Below, piece after piece: positions 51,552 through 60,509 of a DNA stretch of 64,000 bases (its first letter is position 1; each line of letters begins with the position of its first letter). The translations under genes and the position numbers were made by a program. Source of the stretch: Xenorhabdus griffiniae. GTDB lineage: Bacteria > Pseudomonadota > Gammaproteobacteria > Enterobacterales > Enterobacteriaceae. A model generated the notes under the pieces. That model ran no database searches and was not told the origin of the DNA. It saw only the letters and a program-made list of their open reading frames with translations. The stretch spans positions 4,000,001-4,064,000 of the forward strand of contig NZ_CP147737.1 of NCBI RefSeq assembly GCF_037265215.1. Reading direction: 5' to 3'.

Positions 51552-51636
51552 TACCGTCTGGCAGTAGCGTGAGGTATAACTGATTAACACCGCTACTGTA
51601 ATGAGCCGTTGTCTTATTTCTCTCTATGGTGTTTAT
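51552..51636. repeat. Second copy of the satellite left-end sequence
   Basis: CTGGCAGTAGCGTGAGGTATAACTG... repeats 29057-29140. Here it lies between a replication-gene fragment and a capsid fragment, so it marks a recombination joint. Confidence 0.8.
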
Positions 51637-52190
51637 CCAAATCGCTAAAATCGATAATTTTCTGTGTGGTTTTAGAATAGGCATAAATCGGAAACAGCTT
51701 GATGCTCACTTCTTCCACTTTCGGCGTGGCAGTCTCACTACGTGCCTGACCTTCTTCCCCGAGAGCCACCGCCGACCAAAACAAGCTGCTTATATTCGTT
51801 GCTGCACGTGGTTTTGATGGTACAAATCCAGCGCATGACGGACCCATCAGCCAGTCGCTGCATGATTTGTTTATTCAACTCAGGGATAACGGTATAGCCG
51901 CCATCAGCCGGAACGCCTGTAGACAATGAGCGTGTTTCGCTGGTCAGAATATAATTGCGTAGCTCGTTATTGCTGAGCCTATCGCAGGCAGATGTATTCT
52001 TGGCCTGACTTCGTTCCTCATCGGATAACACTTCATAACGGGCAATTCGGTACTGAGAGTGCAGTTCGTCGAACTGTTTAGCTTCATCCGTAGTTAAAGC
52101 GCGTTTTCCTTCTTCCGCTTTGGTGAGTAATAAGCGCATTTGCTGAGTTAAATCAGCTTTTGGTTGGCGTAATTCGAGTAATTTTTTCAT
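51637..52190 (-). pseudogene. HK97 major capsid fragment (N-terminal half)
   Basis: The start ATG 52190 (MKKLLELRQPKADLTQQMRLLLTKAEE) and residues to about 185 (KTTQKIIDFSDLD) match the capsid at 36636-37787. A codon-level deletion and a frameshift near 51760 break it; the C-terminal half is gone. Confidence 0.85.
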
Positions 52191-52671
52191 GGTGTTTTTC
52201 AGAGTAGTTATTATTTCAGTAAATAAACTTTTAACATCATGAAAATAATAAGGAAGAATTCTGCCTCTGTTGAAGAGGCACACACTTTGTATGCCATATC
52301 TACACAATCTGGTAATTAATTCTATATACCAATCTAACTTCAAGATGCGTGTGATTTTATTATATACGTTCAATATATGGGGAAAGGTCTCAGCTATGGA
52401 ATAGCTATAAAAACAAAATTGAAAGAAAGGAGAAGGTTATCTTTTCCTTATAATATTCCCTTGCCTGATGTTTTAAATACAATAACGCCTATAGGAAATA
52501 TAAAAACGGAGCAGGACGTAATGCTTATTGAAGAAGCTAGTTGATTAATATAGGTAAAGAATATGCTGAGATTGCGGTTGAATAACTGAACTCGTATATG
52601 TATGGTTATAAATAGTTTTCATAATCATGATACACTCATTTTTCTCACTTTGTTGCATATTGATAAATAAA
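52191..52671. other. Non-coding stretch at the right border of the mosaic
   Basis: The first 80 bases match the control region upstream of the intact capsid gene. The remainder shows no gene and no tRNA-Ile2 3' repeat. Confidence 0.4.
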
Positions 52672-52857
52672 TCAGCGTTTTTGTTGTCCTTTTAGACACC
52701 AGTCTGCCCCGATTTTAGGATTCAGATCGATATCGACTTCATATAGTATTAAGATTGCCATAAATCGGCGGGCATAATTTTTATCCCAGGCTTTATGAAT
52801 AAATTTTTTCATCTGACGTCGTTCATTTCGGGGGATTGGTGTTATGATTCGCATCAC
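52672..52857 (-). pseudogene. N-terminal remnant of an IS630-family transposase
   Basis: RIITPIPRNERRQMKKFIHKAWDKNYARRFMAI resembles the helix-turn-helix start of IS630-type transposases. The catalytic domain is missing. Confidence 0.6.
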
Positions 52858-52972
52858 TCAGTCCATTTTGGGATTTTTTTGATTTGGCGATTAATCAGAT
52901 CGCAAAAAATTGCGGCTGAGTTCCCTCCAAGTGAACTACTATTTTGAAAGCCTATTTAACACGAGAGAAATA

Positions 52973-53362
52973 ATGAAAACTTCACATAAGCTACTAATCA
53001 GTCTGGCTTGCGTCGTTGCCCTTGCAGGTTGCGCTCGTACTACACCCATATTAACGCCACAAACCACCATGATAAAGGAGAATTCACTGGCTCACGTAAG
53101 AAAAGCCATTTTTGAAGCAGGTAAGGAACACAAATGGGTAATGACCGAAATTTCTCCTGGGCTTATTGAGGGTTTCCGGAAAAAACGTAATTATGACGTG
53201 CAAATACGCATCAACTATACCGCCAAAAACTACGTCATCAATTATGTCGATAGTCATAAATTAAGAGAGAGTGATGGAAAAATTCACCGCAACTATAATC
53301 GTTGGGTCGATGACCTGGATAGAGATATTCAGTTAAACATAGCTCTGCTGGCTAATCAATAA
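52973..53362 (+). CDS. Lipoprotein at the head of the aryl-polyene cluster (ApeA position), 129 aa
   Basis: The start at ATG 52973 follows GAGAG and gives a signal peptide with lipobox LAGC (MKTSHKLLISLACVVALAGC). The mature 110 residues include HVRKAIFEAGKEHKWVMTEISPGLIEG and a beta-rich end. It is the first gene before the apeB remnant and has its own terminator. By order it should be the ApeA lipoprotein, whose role is unclear. The frame to 52910 is unlikely. Confidence 0.75.
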   Translation: MKTSHKLLISLACVVALAGCARTTPILTPQTTMIKENSLAHVRKAIFEAGKEHKWVMTEISPGLIEGFRKKRNYDVQIRINYTAKNYVINYVDSHKLRESDGKIHRNYNRWVDDLDRDIQLNIALLANQ

Positions 53363-53371
53363 ACATCCACT

Positions 53372-53416
53372 TTAAAGCCTATCCCAGTTGATGTAACCAT
53401 CTGATGTGATAGGCTT
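53372..53416 (+). terminator. Terminator after the lipoprotein gene
   Basis: AAAGCCTATC (53374-53383) pairs with GATAGGCTTT (53407-53416), followed by AATTTG. It suggests that the remaining ape genes have another promoter downstream. Confidence 0.7.
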
Positions 53417-53446
53417 TAATTTGTTAATCTGCTTTCTGAACTATAG

Positions 53447-53988
53447 ACATGTCGGATATCTGGATATATGCCTGCTGGATTAAAAGTGTTTGGAGAATGG
53501 TCAACTATCTTATCCTGCCTTAAGTCAATACCCGAACCAAACAAGTTGGTTCACATTTAACCATTTTTATTCTGATACCGCCTTTCATGCAGCATTAAAA
53601 ACGGTTTTCCCCATAAAGCCTAAAGTGATTTATGATATTGGTGGCAATACAGGAAAATGAGCATTGCGCTGTTACCAATATGACAGTAAAGTCAGCGTCA
53701 CTATTCTGGATTTACCCCAGCACATAAAATTAGCTAAAGAAAATGTACGTAATCCGGGAATGGCTGATCGTATTTTCGGCTATCCTGTTGACATGTTATT
53801 GGATAACAACTTACCCACAGAACCTTAATGCCACCTCGCTTGATTTTACTTGTATAGCAAATGGTAATAGTCGTTTTTACAGCATTAATAATTTCACCCA
53901 ATTTCTCAATAAGACTGGGTTGGTTATAGAAAACCACATTGATCAGTTGGGATTGGGCCACACATTATTGATCTGCAAAAAACAGTAA
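53447..53988 (+). pseudogene. apeB: Decayed SAM-dependent methyltransferase (apeB-like)
   Basis: Three pieces of one protein are recognisable: AGLKVFGEW (53474-53500), then after a one-base shift near 53546 SWFTFNHFYSDTAFHAAL, and the SAM motif DIGGNTGK at about 53634-53657. The next codon is TGA (53658), where the family has Trp. A stretch of roughly 50 residues is missing near 53826, after which the C-terminus (SLDFTCIANGNSRFYSINNF ... GLGHTLL) resumes in another frame. The N-terminal 100 or so residues are also absent. Methylation of the aryl head should be lost. Confidence 0.82.
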
Positions 53989-54001
53989 CAAACGGTATTT
54001 C

Positions 54002-54721
54002 ATGAAATTGACATTGGATATTACAGACTGGCAAGCCATCGCTCCTGGCCTTTCTCTTACTGAAGATTGGCTAGAATGGTCCGCAACATTACCGGCCACT
54101 ATTGATAAATCACGTCCATTACAAAAATGTGCCCAATTACCGATGATGACAGCTCGCCGCTTAAGCTCTGGCAGTCGCCTTGGCGTGGATTGTGGTTTGA
54201 GTATCCTGCGTCGCAATCAAGTCGGTGCCATTGTCTATACCAGCCGTCATGGCGAGTTAGAACGTAATTATCAAATATTGCAGAACCTGGCGCAAAAAGA
54301 GAATGTTTCTCCTACCAATTTTGCCATGTCAGTTCATAACTCCGCTGTCGGCAACTTAACCATTGTCGCGAAGGCTCCTCTGGTTTCTTCTTCCGTTTCG
54401 GCCGGTATTGACAGTTTCCAGCAAGGGATATTTGACGCGTTGACACTGCTTCATGCCGGTTATCGTAAAGTCTTGCTTGTCGATTTTGAGGGGGAGATCC
54501 CCAGCTTTTATCACAATGTCATCGATGCCAATACCCCAGCCTATCCATTTGCGGTCGCCCTGCTGCTGGAGCAAGGCTCTGGTTTGCGTTGTACAAAACA
54601 ATCTTCAGCGAAAACAGAACCAAGTCTTCCTCAAAGTCTCCAGTTTCTTCATGGCTGGTTACGAGGTGAACAGAATTTCACTGTTGCAGGGGATCATTGC
54701 CAGTGGCATTGGAGCCGATAA
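54002..54721 (+). CDS. apeC: Beta-ketoacyl synthase-like subunit/chain length factor (ApeC), 239 aa
   Basis: The length and features (ARRLSSGSRLGVDCG; SRHGELERNYQILQNLAQKENVSPTNFAMSVHNSAVGNLTI) match the short ketoacyl-synthase N-terminal family used in aryl-polyene clusters. The catalytic Cys-His-His set of a full KS is absent. In Xenorhabdus, ApeC pairs with the KS ApeO as its partner subunit. It is the first intact gene after the methyltransferase remnant. Confidence 0.85.
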   Translation: MKLTLDITDWQAIAPGLSLTEDWLEWSATLPATIDKSRPLQKCAQLPMMTARRLSSGSRLGVDCGLSILRRNQVGAIVYTSRHGELERNYQILQNLAQKENVSPTNFAMSVHNSAVGNLTIVAKAPLVSSSVSAGIDSFQQGIFDALTLLHAGYRKVLLVDFEGEIPSFYHNVIDANTPAYPFAVALLLEQGSGLRCTKQSSAKTEPSLPQSLQFLHGWLRGEQNFTVAGDHCQWHWSR

Positions 54722-54722
54722 G

Positions 54723-55517
54723 ATGATGAAGAGGATTTCCGTCAATATTACTGAACGCATTAACTGGCTCTGGCGTCTGCTCATGACCGGATTTTGTTTT
54801 ATCCTGTTTGGCGCAGGCGGATTACTGCTCTCTCTTATTTGGTTTAATTTATTGCTGGTTTTCCAACGTAATGACAATAAACGTTGCTACCTTGCACGCC
54901 ATAGTATTTCATTTAGTTTTCGTTTGTTCCTTTTTTTAACCAGAAAATTGGGGGTGCTGGATTACCATTTCAATGGATTGGATAAAACCAGGGCGGATAA
55001 AGGCTGCTTGATTGTTGCTAATCACCCTACTTTGCTGGATTACGTTATTCTGGCATCGAAATTGCCAGACGTGGATTGCATTGTAAAATCAGCATTACTG
55101 CGCAATCCCTTTGTCAGCGGCGTCATTCGTTCTGCACGTTACCCCATTAACAGCGATGCAGAAACTTTGCTCCTTGTTTGTCGCGAACGACTGGCTTCTG
55201 GTCACAATATCTTAATTTTTCCAGAAGGAACCCGCACGACACCCGGCCAGCCTATTTCACTACAACGTGGGGCCGCCAATATCGCGGTGCGATGTGAATG
55301 CGATTTACGGATAATACATATTACTTGCAGCCAGAAAATGCTGGATAAAAAAAGCAAGTGGTATCAAATCCCACCGAAAAAACCGATTTATACGATCACT
55401 ATTGGTGAACACCTCACCAATGAAAATTTTGCTGTTGATACAGAAAGCGGGCATACCATCGCTGCCCGCCAACTTAATCGCCAGCTGACTCAATTACTAA
55501 CACCATCAAACTCATAG
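54723..55517 (+). CDS. apeD: Lysophospholipid-type acyltransferase (ApeD), 264 aa
   Basis: NHPTLLDYV is the H-x4-D acyltransferase motif and FPEGTRT the PlsC block III. One membrane segment is at about residues 18-42. The start ATG 54723 follows the apeC stop by one base; upstream ATGs in the frame lie inside apeC. It probably attaches acyl groups to the polyene-lipid anchor at the inner membrane. Confidence 0.85.
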   Translation: MMKRISVNITERINWLWRLLMTGFCFILFGAGGLLLSLIWFNLLLVFQRNDNKRCYLARHSISFSFRLFLFLTRKLGVLDYHFNGLDKTRADKGCLIVANHPTLLDYVILASKLPDVDCIVKSALLRNPFVSGVIRSARYPINSDAETLLLVCRERLASGHNILIFPEGTRTTPGQPISLQRGAANIAVRCECDLRIIHITCSQKMLDKKSKWYQIPPKKPIYTITIGEHLTNENFAVDTESGHTIAARQLNRQLTQLLTPSNS

Positions 55518-55790
55518 ATGTCGGATAAGATGATGCAAAAGTTACATATTGAAATAAAACAATTAATTATAGATACCCTGAATCTGGAAGATCTTACACC
55601 TGCGGAAATTGAAACCGATGCCCCTCTGTTTGGCGACGGCTTAGGCTTAGATTCAATCGATGCTCTGGAACTGGGGCTGGCAGTAAAAAATCGTTATGGC
55701 ATCGTATTATCCTCTGAAAGCGAGGAAATGCGTCAACATTTCACTTCTGTCGCCACATTGGCCGCTTACATCCAGTCACAGCAAGCATAA
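55518..55790 (+). CDS. apeE: Acyl carrier protein (ApeE), 90 aa
   Basis: GLGLDSIDALELGL holds the Ser for phosphopantetheine. The fold and length match type II ACPs. It starts at the base after the apeD stop codon. Two ACPs are characteristic of APE clusters. Confidence 0.92.
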   Translation: MSDKMMQKLHIEIKQLIIDTLNLEDLTPAEIETDAPLFGDGLGLDSIDALELGLAVKNRYGIVLSSESEEMRQHFTSVATLAAYIQSQQA

Positions 55791-55804
55791 GAACAGGTGT
55801 CATC

Positions 55805-56047
55805 ATGGAAAAACAAGCAATTTTTCAGGAAGTCTCCCAATTATTGGTTCAGTTGTTTGAACTGTCTCCCGAAGACATTACACCCGAATCACGGCTTTAT
55901 GAGGATTTGGAACTCGATAGTATTGATGCCGTTGATATGGTTGTACATTTACAAAAGAAAACTGGGCGCAAAATCAAACCCGAAACATTCAAATCTGTAC
56001 GCACCGTACAGGACGTCGTGGATGCCGTAGAACAATTGTTGCAATAA
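55805..56047 (+). CDS. apeF: Acyl carrier protein (ApeF), 80 aa
   Basis: LELDSIDAVDMVVHLQ is the carrier motif with the Ser attachment site. It is followed by a helical end (VRTVQDVVDAVEQLL). It probably works with ApeE in chain start and elongation. Confidence 0.92.
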   Translation: MEKQAIFQEVSQLLVQLFELSPEDITPESRLYEDLELDSIDAVDMVVHLQKKTGRKIKPETFKSVRTVQDVVDAVEQLLQ

Positions 56048-56076
56048 CAATAATCAGAAAACATTTGGGTAGTTAA

Positions 56077-56640
56077 TTGAGTCCGTTGCTTTTATTGCTC
56101 CGTATTGCCAATACCGTCATGTTAATCGCCTGGCCTTTCTTGGTCTGGGCGATGGTTAACTATGGGCAATTTCATGCCATGTTGATTGTCATTATTCTGT
56201 TTTTTGTTTTGCGCTTATTAGCAAGCAAACATCAGATTCACCGGCAGCAAAAAATTGGCTGGATATTATCCATTGCAGGAATAACGTTGGGGCTAGCCAG
56301 CTTATTTCTGCGCAACCACCAACTTCTTATGTACTACCCTGTAGTCGTTAATGCCGTTTTACTGATTCTGTTTAGCAGTTCATTACGTTACGGGCCACCT
56401 ATCATTGAAAGAATGGCGCGTATCAAAGAACCTGATTTGCCGCCAAAGGGTATTATCTATACACGTAAAGTTACGTATATCTGGTGTCTGTTCTTTCTGT
56501 TCAATGGTGCAGTGTCACTGGGAACCTGCCTCTATAACGATATGCCCCTATGGGCATTGTGGAACGGCATGGTGAGTTATCTATTAATTGGATTGCTCAT
56601 TTCCATTGAATGGCTGGTACGCCAACGGGTAAAAAAATGA
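56077..56640 (+). CDS. apeG: COG4648-type membrane protein (ApeG), 187 aa
   Basis: Five or six membrane segments are visible, with RYGPPIIERMARIKEPDLPPKGIIYTRKVTYIWCLFFLFNG as a conserved block. The start is TTG 56077 (LSPLLLLLRIANTVM); no better ATG precedes it. It may anchor the assembly of enzymes at the membrane. Function not established. Confidence 0.8.
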   Translation: MSPLLLLLRIANTVMLIAWPFLVWAMVNYGQFHAMLIVIILFFVLRLLASKHQIHRQQKIGWILSIAGITLGLASLFLRNHQLLMYYPVVVNAVLLILFSSSLRYGPPIIERMARIKEPDLPPKGIIYTRKVTYIWCLFFLFNGAVSLGTCLYNDMPLWALWNGMVSYLLIGLLISIEWLVRQRVKK

Positions 56641-58031
56641 TGAAAGCACAACCCCTATCTCAATGGCTATCAGAGGATAATTGTCCCAACCGGTTAGTCA
56701 GTTGGGGCAATCACGCTATCAGACTGAATAAACTTCGCCAAGATGTGACCGCGTTATATTTACGCCTGAAAAACCTGCACCAAGAAGATCAAAAACACAC
56801 AGCTTCCCGCTTGGCTCTCTGTTTTGACGATAGTTATGACTTCTGTGTCGCACTACTGGCAACACTTCATGCTGGCAAAACCCCCGTTATTCCCGGTCAT
56901 TGCCGCGAAGCGCAATTACAGGAGCAGCTGCCTCTGTTTGATGGTGTGTTGACAGACTTACCCCTGACGTTGTCCTGTCCTTGCTGGCAGGTCACATCGT
57001 CTAACCCGGGCATTGATACTAGTGAACAAGCTCCATGTCACATCACATTGCCAGCCATTTCATCGGATGCCACTTTGGTGATGTTCACTTCTGGTTCTAC
57101 CAGTATTCCTCAACAAGTGTCCAAATCCATTGCCGTCATGGATCTTGAATCCCAGTGGCTGGCTTCGCTATGGGGAGATAAGTTGCAATCCTGCGTGATC
57201 AGAGCTTCAGTCAGCCACCAGCATTTATATGGTTTGACGTTCCGCATCTGGCTTCCCATGTCATTGGGTTTACCATTCGATCGCAAAATGGTGGAATTTC
57301 CTGAGCAACTGACCAATAGCCCACATTGTGCACTGATCAGTAGCCCTGCCTTTCTGCAACGACTAGATGAAAAACTCCCCGCTCCTGATTGCACATTTGT
57401 TGTTTCTGCGGGTGGGCCTTTGCATTTTTCCGATGCGAAACGAGCAATGCAGTGGTTCAACACGCCTCCTTATGAAATTTATGGCTGCACCGAAACAGGT
57501 ATCATAGCCTGGCGAAGCCATAAAACGGACAATGAGGTCTGGACAACATTTGCAGGCGTGTCACTCCAGGAAGATAAAGAAAAGCATGTGCGCGTCTATT
57601 CCCCTCTTCTTTCTGAGCCTTTTGGTCTGGTTTTGGACGATCAATTTGCCTTTGATGACCGAGGCAATTTTGCTTTACTAGGCCGTCGGGATCGTCTGGT
57701 AAAAATTGAAGAGAAACGTATTTCGCTGTCAGAAATCGAGCGCCGTTTGTGTGAAATTTCTGGGATCACTGACGCTGCTGTATTACCTGTTAATCGAGGT
57801 AAACGCAATAACATTGGTGCGGTCGTCGTTTTAGATCATGAAACCGACAAACGTTATCAGCAACAAGGAATTCGTAAACTGTCACAAGATTGGCGTCACC
57901 AATTAAAGCCCTGGCTGGAGCCTGTCGCATTGCCACGTTATTGGCGAGTCGTCGAAGCCATTCCCTTGAATGCTCAAAGCAAGCGCTCATGGCCTGCATT
58001 ACAGGAACTATTTAATGATGAAACCCATTGA
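56637..58031 (+). CDS. apeH: Aryl acid-AMP ligase/acyl-CoA synthetase (ApeH), 464 aa
   Basis: The ANL family motifs are MFTSGSTSIPQQVSKS (A3), YEIYGCTETGIIAWRS (A5) and LLGRRDRLVKIEEKRISLSEIE (A8). The last shows a K near 'KIEEKR'. It activates the aryl starter acid and loads it on an ACP. The start ATG 56637 overlaps the apeG stop (ATGA). Confidence 0.9.
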   Translation: MMKAQPLSQWLSEDNCPNRLVSWGNHAIRLNKLRQDVTALYLRLKNLHQEDQKHTASRLALCFDDSYDFCVALLATLHAGKTPVIPGHCREAQLQEQLPLFDGVLTDLPLTLSCPCWQVTSSNPGIDTSEQAPCHITLPAISSDATLVMFTSGSTSIPQQVSKSIAVMDLESQWLASLWGDKLQSCVIRASVSHQHLYGLTFRIWLPMSLGLPFDRKMVEFPEQLTNSPHCALISSPAFLQRLDEKLPAPDCTFVVSAGGPLHFSDAKRAMQWFNTPPYEIYGCTETGIIAWRSHKTDNEVWTTFAGVSLQEDKEKHVRVYSPLLSEPFGLVLDDQFAFDDRGNFALLGRRDRLVKIEEKRISLSEIERRLCEISGITDAAVLPVNRGKRNNIGAVVVLDHETDKRYQQQGIRKLSQDWRHQLKPWLEPVALPRYWRVVEAIPLNAQSKRSWPALQELFNDETH

Positions 58032-58377
58032 AATTCACCGCGAGCAACCTGCTCCAAATGAGGTCGTTGTACAACTGTCTTTAGATCCCGATTTGGATTG
58101 GTTTCGGGGACATTTCCCCATTCAACCACTTCTGCCGGGAATGGCTCAAATCGATTGGGTCATGCATTATGCCCAAACCCTGCTGGCACCGGACTGGTCT
58201 TTTTCTTCAATTGAAATGGTGAAATTCCAGTTTCCCCTGCAACCAGGCGATAAACTGCTATTGAAAATCAAATGGGACGAAACAAAACACCTGCTGACCT
58301 TCCATTATGACGTAACCGCCCAGAACGGAAGCGAAGGCCAAACTGCAAGCCAGGGAAAAATAAAGCTATGTCGTTGA
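58015..58377 (+). CDS. apeI: Hot-dog dehydratase, FabA/FabZ-like (ApeI), 120 aa
   Basis: DWFRGHFPIQPLLPGMAQIDWVM is the active-site helix region of ApeI/FabZ-type 3-hydroxyacyl dehydratases (His in GHFP). It removes water in each chain cycle, giving trans double bonds. The start is ATG 58015 or 58018, overlapping the apeH end. Confidence 0.88.
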   Translation: MMKPIEIHREQPAPNEVVVQLSLDPDLDWFRGHFPIQPLLPGMAQIDWVMHYAQTLLAPDWSFSSIEMVKFQFPLQPGDKLLLKIKWDETKHLLTFHYDVTAQNGSEGQTASQGKIKLCR

Positions 58378-60083
58378 GTGTGAATACGATTACGCCTTGT
58401 GTGATTATTCCTTGTTTTAACCACGGCATAACCATGCCTGCGGTATTGGAAAGATTATCCCCTTATCATCTCCACTGTTTTATCGTAGATGATGGCAGTG
58501 AAGCTGATACTCAACATCGCCTTGAACATTTAGCTCAGTCCGTTCCTAATGTGACACTTATCCGCCTTGCACATAATCAGGGCAAAGGTGGTGCCGTCAT
58601 AGCAGGCATTCGGGCAGCCGCAGATTCAGGATATAGCCATGCCTTACAAATTGATGCCGATGGACAACATTGTCTTGACGATATTCCCCTGTTTTTGGCA
58701 AAGGCACAGCGGTATCCCGAGCACTTAATTTCCGGCAACCCTATGTATGATGTTTCCATACCCAAATCCCGCCGTTATGGACGCTATATCACCCATTTCT
58801 GGGTTTGGGTCGAAACACTTTCCTTGTCCATTAAAGACAGTATGTGTGGTTTTCGTGTCTATCCACTGGCACCAACGCTACAACTGTTGGCTAACAAAGA
58901 AGTCGGCCGTCGCATGGATTTTGATATCGAAATCATGGTGCGACTTTATTGGCGAGGAACAGAAAGTGTATTTGTACCAACAAAAGTTATTTATCCTGAA
59001 AATGGCTTATCCCATTTCGATGCCTTGAAAGATAACCTCAGCATCTCATGGATGCACACCCGCCTGTTCTTCGGCATGTTACCGCGCATTCCTTCACTAT
59101 TATGGCGTAAGCGATTATCGCGCAATCACCGTCATTGGTCAGATATCCAAGAACGCAAAGGATTACTTGGCATGAAGTTCATGCTAGCGATCTATCGATG
59201 GTTCGGACGCAAGCCTTTTGAATGGTTGCTCTACCCTGTTGTTGGTTATTTTTGGGGAACGGGTGGTCCACAACGTCAGGCATCCAGCCAATACCTTGAA
59301 CGGCTAAAACAGACCTTGCAGCATAAAGGCATGGCTATTCCTCAAGGTCTTGATAGCTATCGCCACTACCTGCGTTTTGGCAAAGCTATGTTGGATAAAA
59401 TTGCAAGCTGGCGTGGTGATCTGAAATGGGGAAAAGATATTGAATTTGCGCAGGGTGCAGAACAAACGCTTTTGGATGGCGACTCAGGTGGGAAACTGCT
59501 GCTGGTTTCACATTTAGGCGATATTGAAGTCTGCCGGGCACTGGCGCAACAAGCGGGTAAACAGACGATCAATGCACTGGTTTTTACCGAACACGCTCAA
59601 CGTTTTAAACAGATTATTGCAGAAATTTCACCACAAGCAGGGATCAATTTATTACCTGTCACGGATGTAGGCGCTGATACCGCCATTATGCTGAAAGAAA
59701 AAATTGACGCTGGCGAATGGATTGCCATCGTCGGTGATCGAATTGCCGTTAATCCCTCTAGAGGCAACACTCAACGCGTTGTCTGGAGTCAATTTCTTGG
59801 TCATCCTGCCCCCTTTCCGCAAGGGCCGTTTATCCTCGCTTCCGTGTTACGCTGTCCAGTGCTGTTGATGTTTGCGCTTTGGCAAAATAACCAATTCAAA
59901 ATTTATTGTGAGCACTTTGCCAATCCTCTGGAACTGCCTCGTAAACAAAGAGAACAAGCGTTACAGCAAGCTGTAGATCGCTACGCTTCCCGACTGGAAC
60001 ATTATGCTCTGCAATCCCCGCTCGATTGGTTTAACTTTTTCGATTTTTGGCAATTACCGTCTGCCCGAACCAATAAGGAATAA
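58368..60083 (+). CDS. apeJ: Fused family 2 glycosyltransferase/LpxL-like acyltransferase (ApeJ), 571 aa
   Basis: Residues 8-240 form the GT2 domain: CVIIPCFNHGITMPAVLERL, HALQIDADGQHCLDD (DxD) and RMDFDIEIMVRLYWRG. Residues 265-560 resemble LpxL/HtrB acyltransferases, with SHLGDIEVCRAL (H-x4-E) and IVGDRIAVNPSRGNTQ. It would add sugar and acyl to the lipid anchor. The start overlaps apeI by 10 bases. Confidence 0.9.
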   Translation: MSLSVNTITPCVIIPCFNHGITMPAVLERLSPYHLHCFIVDDGSEADTQHRLEHLAQSVPNVTLIRLAHNQGKGGAVIAGIRAAADSGYSHALQIDADGQHCLDDIPLFLAKAQRYPEHLISGNPMYDVSIPKSRRYGRYITHFWVWVETLSLSIKDSMCGFRVYPLAPTLQLLANKEVGRRMDFDIEIMVRLYWRGTESVFVPTKVIYPENGLSHFDALKDNLSISWMHTRLFFGMLPRIPSLLWRKRLSRNHRHWSDIQERKGLLGMKFMLAIYRWFGRKPFEWLLYPVVGYFWGTGGPQRQASSQYLERLKQTLQHKGMAIPQGLDSYRHYLRFGKAMLDKIASWRGDLKWGKDIEFAQGAEQTLLDGDSGGKLLLVSHLGDIEVCRALAQQAGKQTINALVFTEHAQRFKQIIAEISPQAGINLLPVTDVGADTAIMLKEKIDAGEWIAIVGDRIAVNPSRGNTQRVVWSQFLGHPAPFPQGPFILASVLRCPVLLMFALWQNNQFKIYCEHFANPLELPRKQREQALQQAVDRYASRLEHYALQSPLDWFNFFDFWQLPSARTNKE

Positions 60084-60086
60084 AAA

Positions 60087-60509
60087 ATGCTGACTGATCC
60101 TCGTTTTACCGCCGAGGTTGAACTCACTGTGCCATTTCATGATGCTGATCCCATGGGCGTTGTTTGGCATGGAAATTACTTTCGCTATTTTGAAATTGCC
60201 CGTGAAGCACTGATGAACCAACTCAATTATGGTTATCAAGCAATGCGTGAGTCCGGCTATGTTTGGCCTATTGTTGACGCCAAAATCAAATACCGTGCCC
60301 CTGTGCTATTTGAACAAAAAATACGCATCAGAGCGTCCATCGAAGAGTTTGAAAACCGTCTGAAAATTGCCTATCAAGTTTTTGATGCAGCCAGCGGCGA
60401 AAAAACAACCGTCGGCTATACCATTCAGGTTGCCGTTTCTAAAGAAACACAAGAAATGAGCTTTGTCAGCCCGAATATTCTATTCGAACGTATGGGAGTC
60501 AAGCCGTGA
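60087..60509 (+). CDS. apeK: 4HBT-type thioesterase (ApeK), 140 aa
   Basis: PFHDADPMGVVWHGNYFRYFEIAREAL is the hot-dog thioesterase motif with the catalytic Asp. The length fits. It may release or edit ACP-bound chains. Confidence 0.9.
   Translation: MLTDPRFTAEVELTVPFHDADPMGVVWHGNYFRYFEIAREALMNQLNYGYQAMRESGYVWPIVDAKIKYRAPVLFEQKIRIRASIEEFENRLKIAYQVFDAASGEKTTVGYTIQVAVSKETQEMSFVSPNILFERMGVKP

Noticed and set aside
53743-53988. Separate 81-codon gene
   Set aside because: Its second half is the C-terminal end of the broken methyltransferase; its first half overlaps the preceding methyltransferase piece in another frame.
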